Counted from the first letter of the stretch, positions 1 to 9,450 are shown. The stretch: DNA of 64,000 nt from Bacillota bacterium (GCA_023415205.1 JAEZLR010000022.1:62001-126000), one strand, 5' to 3'. Notes: generated by a model not told the origin, from the letters alone. Made by a program: numbers and translations.

Positions 1-575
1 ATTAGGCCCCCATCCTCGAGAAGGAATGAAGAAAGAAGCTCCAGATACTGAATGGTCTCAATATTCTTTTTAACCTGGTCATCCTGGATGGGAAGATTGC
101 AGCTTGTAGCATCCAGCGAGGATATGACTGTAAGCTCTCCTTCAAAATCCAATGGGATGAGTTCCAGGCAAATAGCGGAGGTATGAACGTCGGAAAGGCT
201 TAAGAAGCGGGAGAACCTAACCTGAAGATGCTTATCTCCAAAAGCGGCTACATATTCCCGCGTCAATACGCCATCGCGGAAGCTTAGCCTTTGACAGAAG
301 GTGCTTATGGAAGCTGTGTGCAAGAATTGATCGCCCACTTTAACAGTAAGGCCAAGAAAGTTGGGTGTGTTGACCATATCGGTGATACCCGGCTTTAATT
401 GGTCAAAGACCCCGGCCATATAGAGGCCCTTCTGATGGGGACGGTGACTCTGATCTTCACAAGAAAAGCCCCGGGCCCCCATGTAACCGTTGCCTTGGAA
501 GAAAATGCTTTCGGAAAAATCACTGGTTTCAGGGCTGTGTGTTGAGATACCGTCAGTTTGATATTGAATCTGCAT
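1..575 (-). CDS. GH65 glycoside phosphorylase, N-terminal part (cut by window edge)
   Basis: The gene reads leftward from an ATG at 575 and stays open to base 1, so only about 191 N-terminal residues are seen. The protein starts MQIQYQTDG and carries the NGYMGARG segment typical of the GH65 N-terminal beta-sandwich, followed by a LSFRDGVLTREY stretch also usual in that family. GH65 enzymes (maltose, trehalose, kojibiose or nigerose phosphorylase) split alpha-glucosides with phosphate to give beta-glucose-1-phosphate. The catalytic barrel lies outside the window, so the exact substrate is open. An AGGTGG site lies 6 bases before the start. It follows the 622-residue gene after an 80-base gap and is probably in the same LacI-controlled operon. 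Confidence 0.85.
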   Translation of the reverse strand, partial: MQIQYQTDGISTHSPETSDFSESIFFQGNGYMGARGFSCEDQSHRPHQKGLYMAGVFDQLKPGITDMVNTPNFLGLTVKVGDQFLHTASISTFCQRLSFRDGVLTREYVAAFGDKHLQVRFSRFLSLSDVHTSAICLELIPLDFEGELTVISSLDATSCNLPIQDDQVKKNIETIQYLELLSSFLLEDGGL

Positions 576-655
576 ACAAAACCACCTGTCATCAAATTAT
601 AGCTTATGCATTGAACGTTTCTCCCACGTAAAAATAGGGAAGGGGAAGCATGGCC

Positions 656-2524
656 CTAAACGAAACTTTTAGGGGGTTCCTTGAAGAAAGCCTTATAAAG
701 TGCAAAGGCCAAAAAACCCGCACATGTGGCAAAAGCAGCCCCTGTCGTACATTCTCCTGTATTCTCGTCCACGCTTTCACAGGCAACAAGATTATCCATT
801 TTAAGCCTTCGGAGAATATCCAGGCCTTGAGAAACCCGGCCCAGAAGAAGGCTGTTGGCGAGACTTAAGATCCAGGGGTGAGGGGCATGGGGACATCCTA
901 TTTCCGGTATGGGAGAGTTGGCAAAGGAATAGGGGTAATCTGCGCTTCGGATAACCTCCACGGTATTTCTAAAGATTTCATCCTCTTTATCTAAGAATCC
1001 GTAAAAGGGAAGAAGCTGAAGGCTTCCTGGCGGCTCGTCATAGATATCAAAGCGGCCTTCCAGGTCCACCGACCAGGCAAACATCCTTTTACTTGTGGCT
1101 CCCACATTGGCCTCGATACCGGGTGCGGCCTTGGAATCGACCTTCACTTCCTTTACACAATGCTCATAAATGGCGGATTTTACTGAATAGGCCAACTGAA
1201 CATGTCCATTTAACTCAGAGGGGGCCCATATCCCGTCATAAAGCTTTGATATGTAGAGTAGAGACCGCCAGACCAAAACATTGTCATAGGTGATATAGCG
1301 ATAAACATGCATATCGTCAGTGGGCTGGAGAAAGGTCTCAAAGAGGTCAATCTGTGGATGCTTTTTTGTCATGAGCCTTGAAAGAATAGAGCGCACACCC
1401 TTTTGAACAGAGGCTTCCTTCAGGAAATCCACATCACCCGTGGCTTTCCAATAGGCATATAGCGCCAGTATGGGGGCGCAGAGCTCATCCAGTTCAAAAC
1501 CTGGCTCTAAAACAGTACCGTCGATATATCGAGAATGAACCCCAACATTTTTAATCTGCCGAGTAAAAACGTAGTCCAGCATCTGCCGAGCATGGGTATG
1601 ATCTGCAAGCAAGATGGATGGGAAGCTCCAAAGGAGGCTGTCCCTATCCCAATAAGCGGCACTGACATAGTACCGTGGGCTTCGGGAGGTGACCAGAACC
1701 ATCTCCTCGGTATCCAGGGTCATGCCTGAGGCGTAGAAGAAATTGAAAAACAGATTGATATGGAATAGCTGATCCACTAAAGGATCATCGAAAGGAAAGC
1801 TTCTCTGGCGCAACCATTTTAAGGTGTTTTTAAGCTCAAAGTCGTAGCCCTGCCGCAGCATTTCCTTGGCAGAGGTTGTGGAAGCCACCTCTTCAAAGCC
1901 TATTCCCCAGAAGATTTCAAGAGCTTTTGATTCCCCGGGCCCAAGATCAATAGGGGCTGTGATGGAGTAACAGATACCCTCCTCAGTTTGCTGGTAATCC
2001 ATAGAACCCTTTATATTGAGCATGGGCGCAAAGGAGAAAAGTGAAACACCAAACCTGAAATCAAAGACGATGCCTTCATTCCATCCGCTTTGATAAGCAT
2101 GAGCCTTTCCATCTAGTATCTTATCCTCGTTTATGCAATGCCAGGAAGAGCTCCATAAGCCTTCCAAACCGGCTTTAAATGACACAGTGTTTGTACTATT
2201 ATTAACGAATTCCAAACGGTAGATAAAGCCTCGTTCCTCGATAGGTGCCAGAATTGTTCCGATAATTTTAAGGTCATCGGAGTCGGTTTTAAACTGTGGT
2301 ATCCAGTGATTTAACCTTTGCCAGGTGAGGTTTCTTAAAGGACACGCCTTTCCCCCCATTATAAGGAGCGGCTTCATAAGAGGTTGTGTTAAAGCACCAC
2401 GGATATCGATAAGGCCTTTGGCGCCCATATGTAAAAAGGTGATGTCCTGAATGCTGCCATCTGCTTCCCTAATGCTGGGTATAGATAATCTTTCGTTGCC
2501 TGTTGGAATTTTAGCCTCTTCCAT
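656..2524 (-). CDS. Putative (alpha/alpha)6-barrel glycosidase-like protein, unassigned family
   Basis: 622 residues with no signal peptide, so probably cytoplasmic. Residues 1-250 look like a beta-rich domain. The C-terminal half has motifs reminiscent of six-hairpin glycosidases: YWDRDSLLWSFPSIL near residue 300, then EPGFELDELCAPILALYAYW and KATGDVDFL, which distantly recall the GH125/Mug157 family. I cannot assign a family with confidence. The start has GGAGG five bases upstream. It is the first gene of a leftward operon with GH65, opposite lacI, under a promoter carrying a LacI-type operator. A role in an alpha-glucoside pathway is inferred from neighbours only. Confidence 0.6.
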   Translation of the reverse strand: MEEAKIPTGNERLSIPSIREADGSIQDITFLHMGAKGLIDIRGALTQPLMKPLLIMGGKACPLRNLTWQRLNHWIPQFKTDSDDLKIIGTILAPIEERGFIYRLEFVNNSTNTVSFKAGLEGLWSSSWHCINEDKILDGKAHAYQSGWNEGIVFDFRFGVSLFSFAPMLNIKGSMDYQQTEEGICYSITAPIDLGPGESKALEIFWGIGFEEVASTTSAKEMLRQGYDFELKNTLKWLRQRSFPFDDPLVDQLFHINLFFNFFYASGMTLDTEEMVLVTSRSPRYYVSAAYWDRDSLLWSFPSILLADHTHARQMLDYVFTRQIKNVGVHSRYIDGTVLEPGFELDELCAPILALYAYWKATGDVDFLKEASVQKGVRSILSRLMTKKHPQIDLFETFLQPTDDMHVYRYITYDNVLVWRSLLYISKLYDGIWAPSELNGHVQLAYSVKSAIYEHCVKEVKVDSKAAPGIEANVGATSKRMFAWSVDLEGRFDIYDEPPGSLQLLPFYGFLDKEDEIFRNTVEVIRSADYPYSFANSPIPEIGCPHAPHPWILSLANSLLLGRVSQGLDILRRLKMDNLVACESVDENTGECTTGAAFATCAGFLAFALYKAFFKEPPKSFV

Positions 2525-2548
2525 ACGACCTCCAAAGCAATAGCCTAT

Positions 2549-2560
2549 TTAAACGTTTAA
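2549..2560. promoter_or_regulatory. LacI-type operator 1
   Basis: Perfect 12-base palindrome TTAAACGTTTAA with the central CG usual for LacI-family sites. It sits between the leftward promoter and the start codon at 2524. Near-identical sites occur at 2712 and 9573. Confidence 0.7.
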
Positions 2561-2575
2561 GTAGTTTACACATCA

Positions 2576-2604
2576 AATTTAACACAAAGACAACAGGGAG
2601 TCAA
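2576..2604 (-). promoter_or_regulatory. Sigma-A promoter of the leftward glycosidase/GH65 operon
   Basis: On the minus strand TTGACT (2604-2599) and TAAATT (2581-2576) are separated by 17 bases. The LacI-type palindrome at 2549-2560 lies just downstream of the predicted start point. Confidence 0.6.
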
Positions 2605-2668
2605 CGAAAAGATAGCAAAAATAACCGATGATCAAGGAAAATAATTCTAGTTATTTGGTGAAATTATC

Positions 2669-2698
2669 TTGACACACTTTTGAAAGCAAGTTTATAAT
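2669..2698 (+). promoter_or_regulatory. Sigma-A promoter of lacI-type gene
   Basis: Consensus TTGACA (2669-2674) and consensus TATAAT (2693-2698) with an 18-base spacer. The operator at 2712-2723 starts 14 bases after the -10 box, so the regulator probably represses itself. Confidence 0.8.
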
Positions 2699-2711
2699 GA
2701 AGGTGAAACAC

Positions 2712-2723
2712 TTAAACGGTTAA
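2712..2723. promoter_or_regulatory. LacI-type operator 2
   Basis: TTAAACGGTTAA, one base away from a perfect palindrome and from operator 1. It is placed just downstream of the rightward promoter start point. Confidence 0.7.
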
Positions 2724-2741
2724 ATACAAGGGGGCATAACT

Positions 2742-3770
2742 ATGAAACGTCGCGCTACCATCAAGGATGTTGCCAAGGAAGCTCATGTATCACCGGCGAC
2801 CATTTCCTATGTCCTCAATGGTAAAGAGAATATCAGCGAAGAAACTAAGGCTAGAGTCTATGAGGCCATGGAAAAGCTGAATTATATCCCCAATCTCTCA
2901 GCCAGGGGTTTAGCCAACAATACGTCAAAGCTTATTGGGGTCGTGATACCTCAAACTGAACCGGGAAGTTCACTTCTTTTTAATAATAATTTCTATAGTG
3001 AAATCATGAGCGCCATTGAGTACCATGCCCGAATTCAGGGCTACCATGTGCTCATTTCTGCAACTGACGCCAATGAAAGCTATTTCAAGCTTGCCAAACA
3101 AAGAAATCTAGACGGAATCATTATCATCGGAGCATACCCCGACCAATTTTTTAGTGATGTGAAGAAGACTCAAATTCCTATTGTGTTGATTGATAGTTAT
3201 TTTGATGATCATTATTTTCATAATATCCAAATAAATGATCGTTATGGTGGTTATATAGCCACCAAGCATCTTTTAGAGAAGGGCCACCGGAGAATAGGGA
3301 TTTTTACGGGGCGTCTCAAGGAAGGCGGCGTCGTCAAGAAACGTTTTGAAGGCTATACAGACGCTCTTAAAGAATACGGCTTGCCTGTAAATGATGAGGA
3401 TATTTTCGAGGGAACTGTGGATTTTGATTCAGGTCTAAAGCTGGCCGACAGGTTGGTTAGTAAAAAGACAGATATCACCGCAATCTTTTGCATAGCAGAC
3501 ATTCTTGCCATTGGAGCCATGAAGGGCTTACATAACAGAGGTGTTGTTATCCCCGATGATATTTCGATTATAGGCTTTGATGACCTTGTCATCTCCCAAT
3601 ATGTCTCACCAAGCCTATCAACTGTCCATCAGAATATTGCGGAAAAGGGAGAAGAAGCAGTACGGATTCTCTTTAATTCAATTAATGGCACTAACTCGGG
3701 AAAGCAAGAGAGCATTTTACCCATATCTCTTGCTGAAAGAGACTCGGTCAAACAGCTACAGAACAAATGA
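2742..3770 (+). CDS. LacI-family transcriptional repressor
   Basis: 342 residues, standard length. Residues 1-60 form the LacI helix-turn-helix (TIKDVAKEAHVSPATISYVL) and hinge helix; residues 62-335 form the periplasmic-binding-protein-like sensor (GVVIPQTEP, RNLDGIIIIG, ISIIGFDDL). The start has a GGGGG site upstream. Palindromes in front of this gene, in front of the divergent operon and in front of the GH13 gene share the TTAA-C-CG-GTTAA core, so this protein is the natural candidate to bind all three. The flanking genes suggest a maltodextrin or other alpha-glucoside as inducer; that is inference. Confidence 0.9.
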   Translation: MKRRATIKDVAKEAHVSPATISYVLNGKENISEETKARVYEAMEKLNYIPNLSARGLANNTSKLIGVVIPQTEPGSSLLFNNNFYSEIMSAIEYHARIQGYHVLISATDANESYFKLAKQRNLDGIIIIGAYPDQFFSDVKKTQIPIVLIDSYFDDHYFHNIQINDRYGGYIATKHLLEKGHRRIGIFTGRLKEGGVVKKRFEGYTDALKEYGLPVNDEDIFEGTVDFDSGLKLADRLVSKKTDITAIFCIADILAIGAMKGLHNRGVVIPDDISIIGFDDLVISQYVSPSLSTVHQNIAEKGEEAVRILFNSINGTNSGKQESILPISLAERDSVKQLQNK

Positions 3771-3866
3771 ATTTTAAATGGAAATGTTAAGAGGCACGAC
3801 GATGTACGACAATAGACAGGTTTCATAAGGGAGGGATTTAATGGCGTGAGAAAACCAAATAAAACA

Positions 3867-3954
3867 ACCTACACCGTAACCTGGCAGTCATTAGTGTAGG
3901 TCGAGCTTTGCTACTCGATTTCCCAAAGCATAGCTTAAGTGTAATGCTTTGGGA
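3867..3954 (+). promoter_or_regulatory. Structured leader with three consecutive hairpins before the binding-protein gene
   Basis: The 217-base gap between lacI and the binding-protein gene holds three stems: ACCTACAC (3867-3874) with GTGTAGGT (3894-3901); TCGAG (3901-3905) with CTCGA (3914-3918); and TCCCAAAGCAT (3921-3931) with ATGCTTTGGGA (3944-3954). No T-tract follows, so this is not a classical terminator. It may protect or insulate the downstream mRNA. I saw no clear separate promoter here. Confidence 0.55.
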
Positions 3955-3987
3955 CAGAAAAATCAACCCTATATCAGGAGGAGGATT

Positions 3988-5319
3988 ATGATGAAAAAGT
4001 CAAGATTTCTGTCCATTTTAGCGCTTGTTCTATGTTTACTTATGACGGCAACGGCCTGTGGAACTGGGGCTCCTGCTGCAACCAACAGTGCATCGCCCTC
4101 TGCATCACAACCTGGGGACTCGGCTACACCCAATCCTAGTGCAGAGAAGGTCACACTCAAGTTTGAGCAGTTCTCGGGCTCCGGGGACACCGAAGCGTTT
4201 TTGAAACAAATGATTGATGAGTATACCAAGAATAATCCCCATGTCACGGTAGAACTTCAAACCTTTGGATATGGTGACTATTTTAATCAACTGATGGCCA
4301 AGGTGGCCGCTGACCAATCCCCCGATGTATATGAGCTTAACTATGAAAATTTCGTCAGCTATGCGAAAAAGGGTGTGTTACTACCCTTGGATGATATTAT
4401 TAAGAGCAGCGGCTATGATGTTAGCAAATATAACGCCATGGCATTAAATGCTTTCAAGACGGACAATAAACAATTTGGATTACCCAACAGCTTCTCCAAT
4501 GTTCTTTTGTTCTATAATAAGGATCTCTTTGATCAGGCCAAGGTGGCTTATCCTACAGATAAATGGACCTGGAACGATGCTCTGGAAGCCGCAAAAAAGA
4601 TTAGGGCCTTGGATGAAAATACCTTTGGTTACTACCGTCCCGTGCAGTTCTTTGAGTTCTTTAAGGTTATCAAGCAAAATGGCGGCCGTCTCTTTAATGA
4701 CGATATGACCCAGTTTACTGTGAATACGCCTGAAAACCGTGAGGCCGTACAGTACATGGTGGATATGATTAACAAGTATAATGTTATGCCTTCCGAAGAG
4801 CAACTGGCCGGAATGGGCGACTGGGACCTCTTTAAGGCAGGGCGTCTGGGCATGATGGTGACCGGTGTATGGGCTATTCCGGATATGACCAAGAATTGTA
4901 CCTTTAATTGGGATATAGCCATCGAGCCCGGAAATAAAGCCAAGGCCACCCACTTCTTCTCAAACGGTTATGTGATTGGAGAAAACACAAAGGTTGCCGA
5001 CACGGCGTTTGAGTTTGCTGCTTTTATCACAAGCTCCAAGGAAGCGGTTCAGATTCGTCTTGATGCAGGCTGGGAGCTTCCGCCCGTTACCGATCCTGAG
5101 GTGCTAAGCAAATATAAGGCAATTACACCACCCTCCAATCGTCAGGCTGTGTTTGATTCTCTGGACTATTTGGTGACTCCACCTGTTATTGAACAATTCC
5201 AGGAGTTCCAAGATATCGTTGGAAGCCATTTAAATAGCGTTGTCACCAAGAACGCCACGGTAGAAGAGGCACTTGCGGCTTGTCAAAAGGAGCTTGAAGC
5301 GAAAATTAAGCTGAAATAA
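3988..5319 (+). CDS. Sugar ABC transporter substrate-binding lipoprotein (family 1, MalE-like)
   Basis: 443 residues from the ATG at 3988, chosen because GGAGGAGG lies just before it; the upstream ATG at 3949 falls inside a hairpin and lacks a ribosome site. The protein has a lysine-rich N-terminus, a hydrophobic segment and the lipobox TATAC, then an Ala/Ser/Pro-rich linker, so it is a lipid-anchored extracellular protein. The rest matches family 1 solute-binding proteins (WTWNDALEAAKKI, GRLGMMVTGVWAIPDM). It delivers sugar to the two permeases encoded next. No ATPase gene is present, so a shared MsmK/MalK-type ATPase elsewhere is expected. The GH31, GH13 and GH65 neighbours suggest malto-oligosaccharides or related alpha-glucosides. 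Confidence 0.92.
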   Translation: MMKKSRFLSILALVLCLLMTATACGTGAPAATNSASPSASQPGDSATPNPSAEKVTLKFEQFSGSGDTEAFLKQMIDEYTKNNPHVTVELQTFGYGDYFNQLMAKVAADQSPDVYELNYENFVSYAKKGVLLPLDDIIKSSGYDVSKYNAMALNAFKTDNKQFGLPNSFSNVLLFYNKDLFDQAKVAYPTDKWTWNDALEAAKKIRALDENTFGYYRPVQFFEFFKVIKQNGGRLFNDDMTQFTVNTPENREAVQYMVDMINKYNVMPSEEQLAGMGDWDLFKAGRLGMMVTGVWAIPDMTKNCTFNWDIAIEPGNKAKATHFFSNGYVIGENTKVADTAFEFAAFITSSKEAVQIRLDAGWELPPVTDPEVLSKYKAITPPSNRQAVFDSLDYLVTPPVIEQFQEFQDIVGSHLNSVVTKNATVEEALAACQKELEAKIKLK

Positions 5320-5355
5320 ACGTAGCGTATCATAAGCCTTAACCCTTATATTAAG

Positions 5356-5379
5356 CGGGGCAGGCATAAGCCTGCCCCG
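5356..5379 (+). promoter_or_regulatory. Strong intercistronic stem-loop after the binding-protein gene
   Basis: Perfect 10-base stem CGGGGCAGGC (5356-5365) with GCCTGCCCCG (5370-5379) and an ATAA loop. No T-run follows. The position between binding-protein and permease genes suggests an mRNA-stabilising or expression-splitting element, as known for malE-malF type operons. Confidence 0.75.
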
Positions 5380-5402
5380 TATCCGCAGAAAGGATGCTGC
5401 CT

Positions 5403-6326
5403 ATGCCTAAAAAGTATAAGTCAGCAGGTTTTTTACAGGCCGTACCCTTTATACTACCAAGCTTTATGGGTATCGTATGCTTTAGCCTGGTGCCTATTCT
5501 AGCTTCCTTAGCTATCAGCATGTCCGGTTGGGACGGTCTTACCAAGCTGACCTTGTTTACAGACATGCGAGCCTTTTTTTCTACCTTCTTTGTTGGACTG
5601 GATAATTTTAAGGATATTTTAGTAAGTGATGAATTCTGGAAAGTGTTAAAAAATACCCTGTACTTTATTTTGTTATACCTTCCCCTTATTGTGATATCCT
5701 CTGTTTTGGTGGGGAATATCCTCAATAAGAAGTATCGGGGCATACAATTTTTCCGTGTACTCTACTACATACCGGTATTAACCTCCTGGGTTGCCGGAGC
5801 CCTTATTTGGAAGTGGGCCTTAAGTCCCCAATATGGTATTGTTAATGAAATATTGGCACTCGTGGGCATTGAAGGGCCAAAATGGCTTCAAAGTGAGGTT
5901 TGGGCTATGCCCTCCATTGTGCTGGCCTCCATCTGGAAGGATGTCGGCTATTTCGGGTTGATTTTTCTTGGGGGTCTTCAAGGGATTAATCCCTCTTACT
6001 ATGAAGCCGCTGAGATTGATGGTGCCAGCAGTTGGCAAAAATTCAGGCGTATCACCCTGCCGCTTTTGTCTCCAGTGACCTTTTTTGTGGTTATTATCTG
6101 CATTATCAACTCATTCCAGCTCTTCCCTCAGATCATGGTCATGGCCAAGGATGCAGGTCCCAATGGAGCTACCCAGGTATTGGTCGAGCGCATCTATAAA
6201 TACGCCTTCAAGTATCATAAAATGGGCTATGCCGCCGCGATGTCATGGGTATTGTTCGCAATTATCTTTATTTTCACGACAATACAACTAAAACTGCAGA
6301 AAAGGTGGGTGTACTATGATGATTGA
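5403..6326 (+). CDS. Sugar ABC transporter permease, MalF-like
   Basis: 307 residues from the ATG at 5403; an earlier ATG at 5394 abuts the AAAGG site, whereas 5403 is nine bases away. Six hydrophobic segments are visible and the EAA loop reads YYEAAEIDGASSWQKFRRITLPLL, the cytoplasmic contact with the ATPase. It pairs with the following MalG-like permease, whose gene overlaps by 11 bases. Family CUT1. Confidence 0.92.
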   Translation: MPKKYKSAGFLQAVPFILPSFMGIVCFSLVPILASLAISMSGWDGLTKLTLFTDMRAFFSTFFVGLDNFKDILVSDEFWKVLKNTLYFILLYLPLIVISSVLVGNILNKKYRGIQFFRVLYYIPVLTSWVAGALIWKWALSPQYGIVNEILALVGIEGPKWLQSEVWAMPSIVLASIWKDVGYFGLIFLGGLQGINPSYYEAAEIDGASSWQKFRRITLPLLSPVTFFVVIICIINSFQLFPQIMVMAKDAGPNGATQVLVERIYKYAFKYHKMGYAAAMSWVLFAIIFIFTTIQLKLQKRWVYYDD

Positions 6327-7155
6327 CAGGAAGCATCAAAAGCTCTGGGGAGCTATGCTCTTCTATGTCTTGGGCTCTCTGGTAGCCATCATCATCCTTA
6401 TTCCTTTTTTGTGGATGATCATAACGTCCCTAAAGTCTAAAGGGGCCTTATTAAGCATTCCCATAGAATGGATTCCCAAGGAACCCTCATTAGACGCCTA
6501 TAAAAAGATTTTAAGCTTGCAGGATTTCAGCGGTTCCATTTTTAATAGTTTTTATCTTGCGATTACCACCTCGCTGGTTCAAATTTTGTCGGCCTCCATG
6601 GCAGCGTACGCTTTCTCAAAGATACGGTTTAAGGGAAGGGAGCCTTTGTTTAAGGTCTACCTTGCGACCATGATGATTCCTTTCCAGGTCGTTTTTATTC
6701 CCTTGTTTATTGTGATGTCCAGCTTGAAGCTGACCAACAATCTTAATGCCTTTTTACTCTTGCAGCTTTTTAACCCCTTCGCCATTTTCATGCTCAGGCA
6801 AAAAATGATGACCATCAGCGACAGCTTTATTGAAGCAGCCATCATTGATGGGGCCAATCAGCTTCAGATATTTAGAAGGATTGTTCTACCCCTGACTTCG
6901 GGGATCTTGGCCACTTTGGGTGTTATGGCCTTTATGGGCTCTTGGAACGATTATCTGTTTCCCCTGGTCATGATTTCGGATAAAAAGAAGTTTACCCTGC
7001 CGCTCATCTTAAGCGCCTTGCAGGGGCAATACAGTAGTGATTACAACCTGCTCATGGCCGGAAGCTTAATCTCCATCCTTCCTATACTCATTGTTTACAT
7101 CCTCGCGCAAAAGTACTTCCGATCTGGTCTTCAAGTTGGAGGAATCAAAGGCTGA
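6316..7155 (+). CDS. Sugar ABC transporter permease, MalG-like
   Basis: 279 residues, usual MalG length. An N-terminal membrane segment is followed by five more; the EAA loop reads FIEAAIIDGANQLQIFRRIVLPLT. Two consecutive ATG codons (6316, 6319) follow an AGGTGGG site. The 11-base overlap with the MalF-like gene indicates translational coupling. It ends in the usual IQxxFxxGL-like tail (KYFRSGLQVGGIKG). Confidence 0.92.
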   Translation: MMIDRKHQKLWGAMLFYVLGSLVAIIILIPFLWMIITSLKSKGALLSIPIEWIPKEPSLDAYKKILSLQDFSGSIFNSFYLAITTSLVQILSASMAAYAFSKIRFKGREPLFKVYLATMMIPFQVVFIPLFIVMSSLKLTNNLNAFLLLQLFNPFAIFMLRQKMMTISDSFIEAAIIDGANQLQIFRRIVLPLTSGILATLGVMAFMGSWNDYLFPLVMISDKKKFTLPLILSALQGQYSSDYNLLMAGSLISILPILIVYILAQKYFRSGLQVGGIKG

Positions 7156-7249
7156 AAACATTCAACTACTCATTTACGGGCCTATGGGGTGTGAACCTTA
7201 TGCCTTGTAGAGCCCTATTGTCTTAATTTACCTTAATTTGGAGGTATCT

Positions 7250-9349
7250 ATGAAGGTTTATGTCAAGGATAACCGCTTAGTATTAAATCCAGGGTTAAAG
7301 GATTCAGGGCAAGCCCTGATCCAGCTTGGAAATATAAAGCTCGAAAAATCAGGCGACTCCCTTAAGGCTTGTCTTTCATCCTGTGAGCAAAAGCCCTTTT
7401 GTACCATAGAAGCACATCTTAATTCAGATGGTGCAGTCATTACCATAGAATCGTCATATCGGGCGGCTTATGGTTTGGGTGAACGCTTTGATGTGGTCAA
7501 CCAAAAGGGGATGGAGAGGAGCCTTGAGGTCATAGAGAAATTCTGTCATCAAGGCCCTGTCACCTATTGTCCCATTCCTTTTTTCACTACCGACGCAGGC
7601 TTTGGCGTGTACATTGACACCTTGAGGGTCAGTGAGATCAGCTTTAAAGAGACAATTACCATTGCCCTGAAAGGCACCCCTGATGAGCTCCCGGAGCTCG
7701 TTCTTTTCTTTGGAAGACCTGCCGAGATGTTGCAGGACTTTTCACATCTGACGGGAAAGGTTAAGCTCCCGGCAAAATGGTCCTTTGGGCCTTGGATTTC
7801 AGCCAATCGCTGGAACACCCAGGCTGAGGTTGAAAAGCAGGTAGCCCTTCTTAAAAGCTATCAATTTCCTGCTACAGCCCTTGTCATAGAAGCCTGGAGC
7901 GATGAATCCACCTTTTATTTGTGGAACGGCGCAACCTATCAGGCAAATGACGGTTCAGGGGGATTGGCCTATGATGCCTTGAATTTTCAGGGAACCGCCT
8001 TCTGGCCTAACCCCAGGGCCATGACAGATAAGCTTCATGAGGAGGGTATCCACCTTATTCTCTGGCAGGTTCCAGTCATAAAGAAATGTGAAGAAGGCCT
8101 TTCCTGTGCACAACATGATGCGGACTGGAATTATGCCGTTGACAACGGTCTGGTCGCCCTAAACCCTGATGGCAGTCCTTATACCATTCCGGAGGGACAT
8201 TGGTTTGCAGGCTCCATGGTTCCGGATTTTACAAATCCTAAAGCAGTTCAATGGTGGTTTGAAAAACGCAAATATCTTTTGGAAATGGGCGTTGACGGCT
8301 TTAAGACCGATGGAGGAGAATTTATATATAAGGATGATATTACCTTCTTTGACGGTTTCACAGGAAAAGAAATGCGCAATGGCTTCGCAAAACGCTATAT
8401 GGAAACCTACACTGATTTTGTCGGGGAGGATGGGGTGCTTTTCTCCCGAGCCGGATACACAGGCCAACAGCGCTGCCCCATCCATTGGGCAGGGGATCAA
8501 GAATCCACATGGGATGAGCTTCGTGCCATCCTGAAAGCTGGGCTTTCCATCGGTTTATCGGGCGTTCCCTACTGGAGCTTTGATATTGGGGGCTTTGCGG
8601 GAGCACTTCCCAGTCCTGAACTTTATGAGCGCTCTACCCAACTGGCTGTTTTTGCCCCTGTCATGCAATGGCATACGGAACCGGTGGGTGGACAGTTTGC
8701 AGAGATCATGCCCTCTGCAAAAGGCATCAATGACAGAAGTCCATGGAATATGGCGGAGGTCTTTGGGGACTGGGGCTTATTGGATAGGCTCCGTTTCCAC
8801 TATCACTTAAGGAGTAATCTTATTCCAACCCTTTATCATGAGGCGTTAAGATCACAGGAGACCGGCCTTCCCATGATGCGCCACCTGTTTCTGGAGTATC
8901 CCGACGACATCAATACCCTGAATATCGAAGATGCTTTTATGTTGGGAGACTTGCTGGTAGCGCCAATCATCATGGAGGGTCAGACACAACGAAAAATTTA
9001 TCTCCCCGAAGGTCGATGGATGAGCTTATGGAGTCAAGAGTTCTATGAGGGCCGCCAATGGGTAACGAGTGAATTCCATGAAAACCGCATTCCTGTTTAT
9101 ATTAAAGAGGGCAGCGGGTTGGCGCTGAATTTGGGGGATTCCATGAAACTTGGCTCTCCGGTAGGTAATGGCGTAGGGGCGTATCAGAACCTATGCTTCT
9201 ATCTTATAGGAAAAGAGGGGAAAACCTACTTCAAGGATGATCAAAATAATGAGTTATACATCACCTGGAAAAACGATGATGCTGTCATTGAGAGAGTAAG
9301 TGGGGATGGGATAATACATATATTAAGAACCCTAGAAATTGAGAACTGA
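7250..9349 (+). CDS. GH31 alpha-glucosidase family enzyme
   Basis: 699 residues, no signal peptide, so it should act on imported sugars in the cytoplasm. The start at ATG 7250 has GGAGG five bases upstream; the in-frame TTG at 7238 lies before that site. N-terminal beta-sandwich to about residue 165, then the GH31 barrel: GVDGFKTDGGE carries the nucleophile Asp354, and WAGDQEST carries the acid/base Asp416. GH31 members hydrolyse alpha-glucosides or alpha-xylosides with retention. The operon (transporter upstream, GH65 and GH13 nearby) favours alpha-glucosidase, but alpha-xylosidase cannot be ruled out. Confidence 0.9.
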   Translation: MKVYVKDNRLVLNPGLKDSGQALIQLGNIKLEKSGDSLKACLSSCEQKPFCTIEAHLNSDGAVITIESSYRAAYGLGERFDVVNQKGMERSLEVIEKFCHQGPVTYCPIPFFTTDAGFGVYIDTLRVSEISFKETITIALKGTPDELPELVLFFGRPAEMLQDFSHLTGKVKLPAKWSFGPWISANRWNTQAEVEKQVALLKSYQFPATALVIEAWSDESTFYLWNGATYQANDGSGGLAYDALNFQGTAFWPNPRAMTDKLHEEGIHLILWQVPVIKKCEEGLSCAQHDADWNYAVDNGLVALNPDGSPYTIPEGHWFAGSMVPDFTNPKAVQWWFEKRKYLLEMGVDGFKTDGGEFIYKDDITFFDGFTGKEMRNGFAKRYMETYTDFVGEDGVLFSRAGYTGQQRCPIHWAGDQESTWDELRAILKAGLSIGLSGVPYWSFDIGGFAGALPSPELYERSTQLAVFAPVMQWHTEPVGGQFAEIMPSAKGINDRSPWNMAEVFGDWGLLDRLRFHYHLRSNLIPTLYHEALRSQETGLPMMRHLFLEYPDDINTLNIEDAFMLGDLLVAPIIMEGQTQRKIYLPEGRWMSLWSQEFYEGRQWVTSEFHENRIPVYIKEGSGLALNLGDSMKLGSPVGNGVGAYQNLCFYLIGKEGKTYFKDDQNNELYITWKNDDAVIERVSGDGIIHILRTLEIEN

Positions 9350-9450
9350 CCAGAGGTCATGGTTCCCAGGATGGACATGGACAGCTTTAAACGGATTGAA
9401 CAGTAAAGTAAATAAAAATTTAGAAAGATATGATAAAATATAATAAGAAC

